Assembly: GCA_964539825.1 (NCBI GenBank)
Contig: CAZIKF010000027.1
Span: forward strand, 5,211-69,210
Length of the DNA: 64,000 nucleotides
From: CAZIKF01 sp964539825
GTDB taxonomy: Bacteria > Muiribacteriota > UBA6191
Direction: 5' to 3'
Made by a program: the position numbers and the translations under genes. Shown here piece by piece: positions 34,175-44,000 of this stretch. The notes below the pieces were generated by a model. The model saw only the letters and a list, made by a program, of their open reading frames with translations. It was not told the DNA's origin and did not search any database. How positions within the stretch are numbered: position 1 is the first letter of the stretch; the number at the start of each line of letters is the position of its first letter.

Positions 34175-35839
34175 ATGATTCAGAAATCAAATATCAAGGT
34201 GAGCCTCACTTTGATTTTAGTGAGTTTTTTTAGCTGTGTAGTTGACTACGGTAATGAGACCTCAAAAATCTACCAAAAACTCTGCGCAGAGTGCCATCAC
34301 ATAAATAGGATCGGACTTAGCGGACCTCCCCTTCTTCCCATTTTTTTGAAAAAGAAGACCGATCAACGGCTGAAAGAAATCATCAAAAATGGACTTCCGG
34401 CCACTCGTATGCCGGCCTTTAAGGAACTTGACGGACCTCAGTTAGACGGACTGGTGACCCTGATGAAAACAAAAGCCGAAGTCAAATGGGATCCGAAGGA
34501 TATCGTAGGTAGTCGAGCACTCGAAAAAGACTCAGGCAATGGGTACCAGGTAAGTGACTTACATAATCTCACAGCTATGGTTGAGCGCGGTAAACAGAGA
34601 GTGTGGATTCTAGAGGGTAACAAGGTTTTAGATCAGTTTGAGTTTGCTAATGTTCATGGGGGGATTAAGTTCACACCGGATGGCAGGTATTTCTTTGTCC
34701 CATCGCGGGATGGATGGGTAGGCCGTTATGATATAGGTAAACAGTTTTTCGGGAAGATTCGCAGCAGTATTTTCCTGCGAAATATTGCCATGGCTCGTGA
34801 CGGAAAACGCCTTGTTGTTTCAACCTGGCTACCACCCTCTCTGGTTGTGCTTGACACTGAAACCCTCAACCTGGTCAAGACCATACCCGTAAAAGGGAAG
34901 ATTAGCGGAGTCTATGGGCTCTACACACGTGATGAAGTTGTTCTGACCTATAGGGACAGACCCCTTGTTGGTTTTTTCAATCCCAATACTCTCGAATTAA
35001 AACACCATCCTATCACTGAACCTGTAGAAGACTTTTTTCTCGATCCCATGGAGAAATTTCTGGTGGGAAGTTCAAGGCGGGGTACTTTTATCAGGGCCTG
35101 GAGACTTGAGGATCTGGAGGTTGTATTTGAAAACAAGGTTGAAGGGATGCCACACCTTTCCTCAGCCGCATTCTGGTACGACAAGGGAAGTTTTTTCTTT
35201 GCCACCTCCCATATCAAGGCACCTGTGGTCTCCATATGGAGAATGTATGACTGGAAGCATGAGAAATCTTTAAAGATCAGTGGTAACGGCTTTTTTGTCA
35301 GGACGCATAATGGAACTCCCCATCTATGGATTGACACCGGTACCGATCAACTACTCCTGGTGAATAAGAAGACTTTGAAAGAAACTGTGTTAACCCCAAT
35401 GCCGGGAAAAAAGATCTTGCATACCGAATTCTCAGCAGATGGCAGCCTCGCATACGTGAGCGTCTATGAAAAAGACGGAGCTCTTCTCATATACGACACA
35501 GGATTCATGAAACTCCTGGATAAAATCCCCGTCTCCATACCAGTGGGCAAATACAATTTCGACAATAAACAGCGGAGGTACGTAGCGTCGCAAATGGGAC
35601 ACAGTGTATTCATGGGCCGCTGCTGGGGATGTCATCATCCCGACGAACAGGCCTTTGGCCCCTCGTTTCAATGGATTCTAAAGAATCGAAACCGAGCTTT
35701 GATCCGTGCCCAGGTTTTGGATCCGAATAATACCCATCAAGCCTTGGGCTATAAGAGAAACGCTATGCCAAAAATACCAATTTCAACGGTGGAACTCGAT
35801 GCCCTCGATCGCTATTTTGATGTGTTGGAAGGAAAGTAA
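34175..35839 (+). CDS. nirN: NirN-like cytochrome with d1-type propeller and extra C-terminal heme c motif
   Basis: About 554 residues. A putative lipoprotein signal (VSFFSC, C21) precedes a cytochrome c domain with CAECH at 37-41, then a d1-type propeller. NirN oxidises the heme d1 precursor and hands the cofactor to NirS. The C-terminal 60 residues carry a second heme motif, CWGCH, followed by a cytochrome-like segment with a possible Met ligand (NAMPKIP). This extra domain is unusual and mirrors the additional N-terminal cytochrome in NirS. The lipobox is weak by the E. coli rule. The start is ATG at 34175; an earlier frame overlaps nirF. Confidence 0.85.
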   Translation: MIQKSNIKVSLTLILVSFFSCVVDYGNETSKIYQKLCAECHHINRIGLSGPPLLPIFLKKKTDQRLKEIIKNGLPATRMPAFKELDGPQLDGLVTLMKTKAEVKWDPKDIVGSRALEKDSGNGYQVSDLHNLTAMVERGKQRVWILEGNKVLDQFEFANVHGGIKFTPDGRYFFVPSRDGWVGRYDIGKQFFGKIRSSIFLRNIAMARDGKRLVVSTWLPPSLVVLDTETLNLVKTIPVKGKISGVYGLYTRDEVVLTYRDRPLVGFFNPNTLELKHHPITEPVEDFFLDPMEKFLVGSSRRGTFIRAWRLEDLEVVFENKVEGMPHLSSAAFWYDKGSFFFATSHIKAPVVSIWRMYDWKHEKSLKISGNGFFVRTHNGTPHLWIDTGTDQLLLVNKKTLKETVLTPMPGKKILHTEFSADGSLAYVSVYEKDGALLIYDTGFMKLLDKIPVSIPVGKYNFDNKQRRYVASQMGHSVFMGRCWGCHHPDEQAFGPSFQWILKNRNRALIRAQVLDPNNTHQALGYKRNAMPKIPISTVELDALDRYFDVLEGK

Positions 35840-35999
35840 CGATTGGTAGTCTCCCGGTACTCTTTTCTACTCTGAAACCCCTGCAATTGGGCTCTCTATT
35901 AGGGGTGCTCTGGATGATCCCTGCATTTGCATTTACTTTTTCTCAGGACTAGGATACTGTGCTTCCGTTCTGAGGGCTGTCTGGGAGTGGAGGTAGACT

Positions 36000-37700
36000 A
36001 TGGAAATCGAAGGAAAACGGGTTCTTGTTTTAGGCGGTGCTGGACTGGTCGGGATGGCGATTTGTCACAAGATGCTTATCAATAGTCCAAAGGAAATCGT
36101 AGTCTCCTCTCTCAAGGAATCTGAGGCGATCGAAGGTTGCTCAATTCTCGCCAAGAGTGCTAACGGTGTGGATTTGATTCCAGAGTGGGGTAATATCTTT
36201 GTTCGTACAGAGCTTAAGGATCTTCCCTTTGCCAAAGTCCTGGAAGACCCGGAGCTTCGTTCCATTCTAATTGACGATACCCTGGAGGATTTCAGTCCAA
36301 AGATTCTTGAGGCATCCTTTTTGTATCAACTTCTTCACAAGTATCGCCCCCAGATTGTAGTGGACTGTATCAACTCCGCTACAGCGGTGGCTTACCAGGA
36401 TATTTTTTCTGCTGGCTACAAGGTTCGCGATGAAGTGAAAAAATCTCGTGAAGAGGGTGTGGCAACGAAGTCTCAGCTCGATGATATCGAACGCATGTTA
36501 TGCACGATGTATGTTCCCCAACTCATACGACACGTGCAGATATTCAATGAGGCTATGCGATCTGTAAAGACTGGCATCTACTTGAAGATTGGGACCAGCG
36601 GTACCGGTGGAATGGGCATGAACATACCCTATACCCATAGTGAGGAAAAACCCTCAAGAATGCTTTTGAGTAAGACTTCCGTAGCCGGGGCGCATTCCTC
36701 TTTGCTATTTGTTATGGCAAGAACTCCCGGAGGACCTATCATCAAGGAGATTAAGCCTGCGGCAGCGATTGCGTGGAAGAAAATCGCCCATGGTGAGATT
36801 TATCTTAAGGGAAAACCCGTTGAACTCTTCGATTGTCCTCCATCCAGGGGACTGTCTCTTGAAGAAGCGCTTTCCGCAGATCCCAAAGAATGCTGGGAGT
36901 CCCTGGGACGTAACCTGGAAACTGCCTATATCGATACCGGTGAGAATGGGATTTTTTCAAAAGGAGAGTTTGAATCCATCTCAGCAGCAGGGCAAATGGA
37001 ATTGATAACACCCGAAGAGATAGCCGGCTGCGTCGTATTTGAGATACGCGGTGGTAACACCGGTCATGACATTGTTAACGCGATGGATAATGCCGTAATG
37101 GGGCCGACTTATCGCGCGGGAGTTATGCGGGCGTCTGCCCTGGAGAAACTCAAAGAACTCGAAGAGATCAATGGTACGGATTCAGTGAGTTTTGAGTTGA
37201 TCGGTCCCTTTGTTTCCAAGCTTCTATTCGAAGCCCATCTGGTGAAAAAGGCTTGCGGGAAGATGTCCGAACTCCGGAAAATTTCCGCCTTGGAATTGCA
37301 AACTAATCTCGAAGATCTCATCGAGATGAATAAAGATTTGAGAGCTTCGATATTATCTGTGGGGATTGGTATCTTACTCTCTGATGGGAAGACCCTCTTA
37401 AGGGGACCCCAGCTGAAAATCCCACCTCATCAGCGCATGGGAAGCTCATCTTTGGACAATGCGCAGGTTGATCGATGGGCTAAAGCGGGTTGGGTGGACC
37501 TCCGTCCCAAAAATCTGGAACTATGGAAAGAAAGAATTGAGAGGATTTATAACGAGATGGAAGCAATTCCAGAGGAAGATTCCAGTTCTCGTTATATTCG
37601 GACTCAAAATTATTGGCTCAAAGATGAGAAGATTAGCGTGGGAAAACTGGTAGGCTGGGTACTTTCAATCGAGGAAGAGTCTCTAAGAATGAAGGACTAA
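36000..37700 (+). CDS. Rossmann-fold NAD(P)-dependent oxidoreductase-like protein, function unknown
   Basis: The 566 residues begin with a dinucleotide-binding motif (VLVLGGAGLVGMAIC, Gly-rich loop at about 12-18) of the extended SDR/epimerase kind. The rest is not familiar: SGTGGMGMNIPYTHSEEKPSR near 200 and a long C-terminal part. The Tyr-x3-Lys active-site pair of classical SDRs is not clear. GGAGGT at about 35990-35995 supports the start. It sits one base before oadG and so is probably part of the Na+-pump operon, perhaps making or using the decarboxylase substrate. That link is inference from position. Confidence 0.7.
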   Translation: MEIEGKRVLVLGGAGLVGMAICHKMLINSPKEIVVSSLKESEAIEGCSILAKSANGVDLIPEWGNIFVRTELKDLPFAKVLEDPELRSILIDDTLEDFSPKILEASFLYQLLHKYRPQIVVDCINSATAVAYQDIFSAGYKVRDEVKKSREEGVATKSQLDDIERMLCTMYVPQLIRHVQIFNEAMRSVKTGIYLKIGTSGTGGMGMNIPYTHSEEKPSRMLLSKTSVAGAHSSLLFVMARTPGGPIIKEIKPAAAIAWKKIAHGEIYLKGKPVELFDCPPSRGLSLEEALSADPKECWESLGRNLETAYIDTGENGIFSKGEFESISAAGQMELITPEEIAGCVVFEIRGGNTGHDIVNAMDNAVMGPTYRAGVMRASALEKLKELEEINGTDSVSFELIGPFVSKLLFEAHLVKKACGKMSELRKISALELQTNLEDLIEMNKDLRASILSVGIGILLSDGKTLLRGPQLKIPPHQRMGSSSLDNAQVDRWAKAGWVDLRPKNLELWKERIERIYNEMEAIPEEDSSSRYIRTQNYWLKDEKISVGKLVGWVLSIEEESLRMKD

Positions 37701-37701
37701 T

Positions 37702-37923
37702 ATGTTTTTGGAAGGTTTGAAAATCACGATTCTTGGTATGGGGACTGTGTTTTTCTTTCTTTGCATTCTGGTTGTATCTGTCATTTTGTTGGGGTATTTT
37801 CTGGGGCCGGATGAAGACTCTCCCACAGAGGCCTCAGATAATGATTCCTTGATTCCAGTTGTACTGGCCGCGGCGATAGCCCGTTTCAAGAAGTCCAAAA
37901 ATAAGAATGGGAGGGGAGCATGA
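37702..37923 (+). CDS. Sodium-pump decarboxylase gamma subunit (OadG-like)
   Basis: Seventy-three residues with one N-terminal membrane helix (ILGMGTVFFFLCILVVSVIL) and a charged tail, the plan of OadG/MmdD. These subunits hold the alpha and beta subunits together and often bind zinc. It overlaps the alpha gene by four bases (ATGA) and is followed by a beta subunit, so the complex looks complete. Confidence 0.85.
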   Translation: MFLEGLKITILGMGTVFFFLCILVVSVILLGYFLGPDEDSPTEASDNDSLIPVVLAAAIARFKKSKNKNGRGA

Positions 37924-39731
37924 GCCCCAGAAAATTGATTGAAGTTATGGATACATCCTACCGTGACGGCCTCCAGAGTGTTTTTGGAGCCCGCTGTCTT
38001 TTTGAGGATTTTCAGCCCTCCATTCAAGCTGCTCTAGATGCTGGGATCAAACATTTTGAGGCAGGGGGAGGAGCAAGGTTTCAATCCCTCTTTTTCTACC
38101 TCAACGAAAATGCTTTTGACATGATGGATGCTTTTCGAAAGACAGTTGGACCCGACGTTGTTTTGCAGACCCTTGCGAGGGGGGTGAATTACGTTGGCCT
38201 GGATACCGGGAGCAGGGATATTCTCAAACTGCATGCCCGCTTATTTAAGAAGCATGGCATCACCACGATTCGAAATTTTGATGCCCTCAATCATGTAGCG
38301 AATCTTGATTTTAGTGGACGATGTATCGAAGAGGCCGGCCTAAATCATGAAGTTGTAGTTACCCTAATGGATTTGCCCCCTGGCTGTAGCGGTGCCCATG
38401 ATGTGGAGTTTTATGAAGAAGTTCTAAGGCGCATCCTGGATTCAGGAGTGCCCTACTCTTCAATCTGTTTCAAGGATGCCAGCGGAACCAGTTCTCCCAG
38501 AAAGATTCATAACACCATCTTGATGGCCAGAAAACTCGTAGGAGAAAAAGTTAAAATCCGTTTACATACTCATGAGACTGCCGGTGTGAGTGTAGCTTGT
38601 TATCTTGCGGCATTGGAGGCTGGTGTTGATGGAATAGATCTGGCCCGGGAGCCTCTGAGTGGAGGTACCAGTCAGCCGGACTTTCTCATCATGATGCATG
38701 CTTTGAAGGGTACCCGATTTGTTCTTGGCAATCACCATGGAGAAGTCTTTGATGGGGAGAAGATTTTAGAATCCGAACATGTTTTGCAAAAGGCCCTTGA
38801 GGATTATGAGATACCTCCCGAAGCCAGAAGTGTATCTGCATTGATCCCATTTTCTCCTATGCCAGGCGGAGCGCTCACCGCTAATTCACAGATGATGCGG
38901 GATAATAACATTCTCGAAAAGCTGCCCTCAGTCATTTTGGCTATGCGTGAAGTTGTGGAAAAAGGTGGATTTGGTACTTCGGTTACGCCTGTGTCCCAGT
39001 TTTATTTTCAGCAGGCCTTTAACAACGTGATTTTTGGCCCCTGGGAGAGGATAGCTGACGGCTATGGGAAGATGGTCCTGGGGTATTTTGGCAAGACTCC
39101 GGTAGAGCCAGACGCAGTAGTAAAGGCATTATGCGAGCAAAAGCTTGGACTGGAACCTACCACAGAAGATCCGTTGGACATCGCTGATCGAGATGAAGCC
39201 AAGAGTCTTATCCATGCCCGTAAACAGCTTGCTCTTCATAGCTTGCCCGCTACCGAAGAAAACCTATTCATCGTTGCGGCTTGCCAGGACAAAGGGATCA
39301 AATTTCTCAAAGGTGAGGCTACGGTTCAAGTACGCAAGCGTTCTTTGAAGGCGGACACAGTATCTCAGGGTGCCACTTCAGGTACAGGGGATCAGGCCCA
39401 GAGTGAGGCCTATACGATAATTGTCAATGGCGCCAGATATGATGTCCAAGTTATGGATGGGGAAGCGGATCTGCAAATTGAGAAGCGGTCCCCTGCTCCC
39501 CATACTCCCTCTCAAGCTGGTCAGGAAATCCGGGCAGGTATGTCCGGAACCGTGTTGAAGATACCCATGAAAGCGGGAGATCCCGTTCAAGAAGGAAATG
39601 TGGTCCTGGTCCTTGAATCTATGAAGATGGAGATCGAGGTACGCTCACCCTTTAGTGGGACACTTTTGGAATTTAAAGTTCGGGATGGTCAAAAGGTCAA
39701 TGAAGGGGACTTACTCCTGACGGTAGGATGA
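37920..39731 (+). CDS. Biotin-dependent carboxyltransferase (OadA-like alpha subunit), divergent
   Basis: Six hundred and three residues: a TIM-barrel carboxyltransferase domain (about 5-280, with CFKDASGTSSP and the metal-binding IRLHTHETAG), a PYC_OADA-type middle domain, and a biotinyl domain with ESMKMEIE, where K569 is the biotin site. The N-terminal motif is DTSYRDGLQSVFGAR rather than the usual DTTLRDAHQSLxATR, and EAGGGARFQS replaces EVWGGATFD. The substrate may therefore differ from oxaloacetate. The Pro/Ala/Ser-Thr-rich linker before the biotinyl domain is normal. With OadB it should couple decarboxylation to Na+ export. Confidence 0.85.
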   Translation: MSPRKLIEVMDTSYRDGLQSVFGARCLFEDFQPSIQAALDAGIKHFEAGGGARFQSLFFYLNENAFDMMDAFRKTVGPDVVLQTLARGVNYVGLDTGSRDILKLHARLFKKHGITTIRNFDALNHVANLDFSGRCIEEAGLNHEVVVTLMDLPPGCSGAHDVEFYEEVLRRILDSGVPYSSICFKDASGTSSPRKIHNTILMARKLVGEKVKIRLHTHETAGVSVACYLAALEAGVDGIDLAREPLSGGTSQPDFLIMMHALKGTRFVLGNHHGEVFDGEKILESEHVLQKALEDYEIPPEARSVSALIPFSPMPGGALTANSQMMRDNNILEKLPSVILAMREVVEKGGFGTSVTPVSQFYFQQAFNNVIFGPWERIADGYGKMVLGYFGKTPVEPDAVVKALCEQKLGLEPTTEDPLDIADRDEAKSLIHARKQLALHSLPATEENLFIVAACQDKGIKFLKGEATVQVRKRSLKADTVSQGATSGTGDQAQSEAYTIIVNGARYDVQVMDGEADLQIEKRSPAPHTPSQAGQEIRAGMSGTVLKIPMKAGDPVQEGNVVLVLESMKMEIEVRSPFSGTLLEFKVRDGQKVNEGDLLLTVG

Positions 39732-41062
39732 TCATGAAAGCCAACCTGGTCCTGGTGCTAGCTGGATTTGTTATTCTTGTCCCTGCGGCATGTGCTCTTT
39801 CTCGTCCACTCGTATCAGAAGTTCTTTATGAATACTCGGAAGTGAGTCCTCCGAGCACTCAACAACACGAACCTAAAGAATTCTCCACTTTGCTCTGGAA
39901 TCTCTGGGAATCTACCGGATTGAGTGTTTTGCTTACTGGAAATGAGGAACCTGAAGGTGGAGGAACGCCTTTTCATCGATCTCTCGGGCGGGGTCTGATG
40001 ATTGTGGTTTGTCTTCTTCTTTTCTACCTGGCGATCGTCAAAGGATTCGAACCGCTTCTCTTACTTCCCATTGGTTTCGGAGGGCTATTTGTAAATGTAC
40101 CCCTGGCTAATATAGCCGGAAGTGATGGATTAATAGGTATTCTTTACGCGATGGGGATAGAGAATGGACTCTTCCCTTTATTGATCTTTATGGGTGTGGG
40201 GGCATTAACAGACTTTGGTCCTCTTTTGGCAAATCCCAGGACAGCCTTGCTTGGGGCGGCGGCTCAGTTTGGAATCTTTACGACCATGATAGGAGCTCTC
40301 TTTTTGAGTTCTGTTAGTGATTTATTCTCTTTTTCGATGCAAGATGCCGCCGCAATAGGCATCATTGGCGGCGCTGATGGGCCAACTGCCATCTTTCTAG
40401 CTTCACGTCTCGCTCCAGATCTACTGGGAGCTATTGCTGTGGCAGCTTATTCTTATATGGCCCTGGTCCCTATCATTCAACCACCCATCATCCGTGCCCT
40501 GGTCCCAAAATCTGAGCGCAAAATCAAAATGAAGCAAATGAGAAAAGTTTCCAAGGCTGAAAAAACTGTGTTTCCCATTCTTGTATTTCTGCTCTGCCTC
40601 CTTCTTCTACCTCAGGCAACGCCTTTGGTTGGCTCCTTGATGTTCGGAAACTTAATCAGGGAATGTGGAGTAACTGACAGGCTGGCGGATACTCTACAAA
40701 ATGCCTTAATTAACATTGTTACCATTTTCCTGGGATTAGCCGTTGGCTCGAAGTTAGCTTCACAACAGTTTTTGGTTCCTGAGACCCTGGGGATTCTGGG
40801 ACTCGGCTTACTTGCCTTCGCTATTGGTACCGCTGCTGGATTGTTAATGGCACGGTTCATGAACCTGTTTTTAAAAAATAAGCTTAATCCCATGATTGGG
40901 GCTGCCGGGGTTTCGGCTGTGCCTATGGCTTCCCGTGTTGTTGCCGTTGAAGGGCAGAAGGCGGATCCAGGGAATCACCTTCTCATGCACGCGATGGGGC
41001 CAAATGTATCTGGAGTCATCGGTTCCGCTGTAGCCGCAGGTGTCTTGTTGTCACTCTTCTAA
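39728..41062 (+). CDS. Sodium ion-translocating decarboxylase beta subunit (OadB-like)
   Basis: The 444-residue membrane protein carries the OadB signature (IGIIGGADGPTAIFLASRLAP, about 217-237) and SYMALVPIIQPPI, plus GAAGVSAVPMASRV near the C-terminus. These line the Na+ path where carboxybiotin is decarboxylated. The N-terminal 100 residues include a signal-like start and a polar loop not typical of short OadB forms. It begins in an ATGA overlap with the alpha gene. It converges on the SNF2 gene with only ten bases between the stops. Confidence 0.93.
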   Translation: MIMKANLVLVLAGFVILVPAACALSRPLVSEVLYEYSEVSPPSTQQHEPKEFSTLLWNLWESTGLSVLLTGNEEPEGGGTPFHRSLGRGLMIVVCLLLFYLAIVKGFEPLLLLPIGFGGLFVNVPLANIAGSDGLIGILYAMGIENGLFPLLIFMGVGALTDFGPLLANPRTALLGAAAQFGIFTTMIGALFLSSVSDLFSFSMQDAAAIGIIGGADGPTAIFLASRLAPDLLGAIAVAAYSYMALVPIIQPPIIRALVPKSERKIKMKQMRKVSKAEKTVFPILVFLLCLLLLPQATPLVGSLMFGNLIRECGVTDRLADTLQNALINIVTIFLGLAVGSKLASQQFLVPETLGILGLGLLAFAIGTAAGLLMARFMNLFLKNKLNPMIGAAGVSAVPMASRVVAVEGQKADPGNHLLMHAMGPNVSGVIGSAVAAGVLLSLF

Positions 41063-41072
41063 GGTATAAGAC

Positions 41073-44000
41073 TCAGGAGTCAGTATCCATTTCCCTGGCT
41101 CTCATGGCTGTCTGAGTTGAGTCGAGAGTCTCCCCGGTTCCCACATAAGCATCTTCATCATTATCGAAAAAGGCCAGGATCTCTTCTTCACCGGCAGTTT
41201 CAAATAAGGATCTTCCCTGATCGATCAACTCTTTGAATAGAGTTTGTTTTTCTGCGTGGATTTTCATCATCTTCTCTTCAACAGTGTCCTTTGCAATCAG
41301 TCGATAGACCATCACGGGTCGGGTTTGGCCTATGCGGTGAGCACGGTCTATAGCCTGGGCTTCCACGGCTGGATTCCACCAGGGCTCCATGATGATGACA
41401 TAGTCGGCTGCCGTGAGGTTGAGTCCTGTTCCTCCCGCTTTCAAGCTAATCAGGAAAACAGGAGGACCGGAGAGCGCCTGAAATGAACTCACGGCTTTAT
41501 CTCTTTGCTTTAAGGAATGGCTTCCGCGCAAAGAGACAAAGGGTATGTTGAGGTCAGTCATTAGCTCAGAGATTTCATCCAAAACTGTAGTGAATTGGGA
41601 AAAAATGAGTACCCGATGATTTTCATCCACGATTTCTGGAATTCTCTGTTCCAGAAAATCGAACTTTGCTGACGTAACTTGTTTCATTTCCGGATTTGCT
41701 GCTGAAGGGAGAGTACAGACCTGCCGGAGTCTCAGGAGACCCTCGAGAACCAGGGGGCCGGATCTTGAAAGACCCGTCGCCAGTATTTGTTTGCGAATCC
41801 GACTCTTGAAGAATTGAGCCGTTCTGGCATAGGCGACTTCCTGATCAGCAGCCATGGAGATGGGTACCTCAATCTCAATCCTTTCAGGCAGTTCCTGCTC
41901 TACCTCCTCCTTTTTCCTCCTTAGAATGAAGGGTGCGATGAGTTGGCGCAGCATGTCGCGTACTTCGGGTACCTTGCCCCTTTCAATTGGGGTAGCAAAG
42001 ATCCTCTGAAACCAGGTACGGCTACCCAGGTACCTGGGCATCAAAAAGTCCATAAGTGACCAGAGTTCTAATGTCCGATTCTCTACCGGGGTGCCGCTAA
42101 GGGCGATTCTCTGTCTGGCTTTGATCTTTTTCACTATTTTAGCCCTCTGTGTACGGGACTGTTTGATTTGTTGGGCCTCATCGAGAATCAGAAATTGAAA
42201 TTTTGCGGTCTGGAAGAGGGACTGATCCTGAAGAAGAGTGCCGTAGGTAGTTACCACCAGATCATACTGTCTCCATTCCCGGGGACTGGTTGGACGATTC
42301 ATTCCCTGGTGAAGGAGGACCCTGAGCGTTGGGACATGTCTTCGCGATTCTTGGATCCAGTGGGTTACCGCTGATAGCGGGGCGATCACCAGGGAGGTTT
42401 TCAGGTTTTTCGCATCCTGGTAAGACTTTAGCAAAGCGAGTGCCTGGAGTGTTTTACCCAGGCCCATGTCATCTGCGAGACAGCCGTGCAGTCCCTTTTT
42501 TGATAGTGCGTGAAGCCATTGAAACCCGATTTCCTGGTAGGGTCTCAGCTTAATGCCCTCAAGGATTGGTATGGGGATTTCCGAGCCTTTCATGAGCTCA
42601 TCACACTGCCTTACTTTGGCAAAACTGTCATCGAGGAATCCTGGCCTGGGCTCTTTCCCGGCCATGATCCAACGGGATATCAGGAGGAATGATTCTTCTG
42701 GAATCATCAGCTCAACCTGATTCTTGGAGAGAGCTAGAAATTCTTTGAGTTTTTGCAGTTCCTTTTCCTTAAGTCTATGTAGATTCCCTTCCTTATCCCT
42801 TAGGAATCCCTCGTCCAAATCCACATCTTCGATTTCAATTTCAGCCTTACCTGCTTTCTTGAGCTTTGGAGTCAGTCGAAACCATCCTCTTTTCTTCACA
42901 ACTCCAAATTCAAGCTTGTGACTTCCAGCGCTTCTTAGATGTTTTTCCTTGCGGATACTGTAGATCTCAAAGCCGCGATCCAGAAACTGCTGGGCAGATT
43001 GATCGAGCCAGTCCAAAAAGGCGTTGCGTGTACATTCATAGCTATAACGGCTGCCGTTCATTGCCGATTCAGTGGAATTCATACACTGGGGACCTTTGTT
43101 AAGAAAGAATTCCCTGGCAGAGTCCTCGAATTCTCGAAAAGGAATGATCTCCATGGCCCCATCCAACTCCCTTTCCAAGAGCAGCTCTTTCCTGGGGGTG
43201 TCATAATCAAAGCTCAAATCGAGCAAGATGGATGGAGATGCTTTGTCTGCCAGAAATCTAAGCGCGGGAATGGGCGTGAGTTTGACACGATGCAGCGGTT
43301 TGACTCGTGCATCCAGCTCAAGCATTGGGATGCTCAGTTTTTTAATGGAGGTGGTAAGCTCCTTGAGAGCACTGTATGGAATGAGGCTGCCCTCATCAAG
43401 AAACTCGATCCACTTCTGAAGATCCTCTGTAATTGGAATCTCCATTTTTTTGACCGAACTCTCTTGGACAAAGAGGAAGTGGTAGGCTTGATCCGTACGA
43501 AATCGAGGGATTCTTATTTGGTAGAACCCCTCGAAATCATCACTGGATTTCATATGAAATTGAACCCTCACCGTATCCATTTTTCTATGTGCCTGAAAGC
43601 TAACCCTGAGTTCAGTGGGAACCAGTGATTCGATGGGAATCTTCTTGCGGTCCTTTTTGAAAAAAAGAGTGGAAGGATCCAAGGAATGGAAGCAGTCTCG
43701 TAAATATCGATCGCATAGTGCTGTCCATTGGTCTTTTTTCAGTCTTCGCCAGTCCTGTTCTGAGTAAAGCTGGGAGTGGGCGCGCAGAAGCGAACCAAGT
43801 CCATCGGGAAGGCCGCTCCTTTCAATCTCACGAAGAAGTGTGGGGGTGAGTTGACGTGGACGAAATCCTCCAGACTCGTTTTGTGTCAGCAATAGAGGAG
43901 AGAGGATTGTGTCCTGGGAACCGGAAGTTTCAATCAATACACCAAGCTTGCTAAGGTTTCTAAGGTATGAACTGGACAGGGGCTCGTCCATAGGCCGCAA

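Noticed and set aside
35840..35999. Possible tRNA or small RNA in the gap before the Rossmann gene
   Set aside because: ACCCCT and AGGGGT can pair around a long loop, but no cloverleaf, T-tail or promoter is evident.
42939..43628. Open frame of 229 codons antisense to the SNF2 gene
   Set aside because: It lies wholly within a long conserved gene on the other strand and resembles no protein family.
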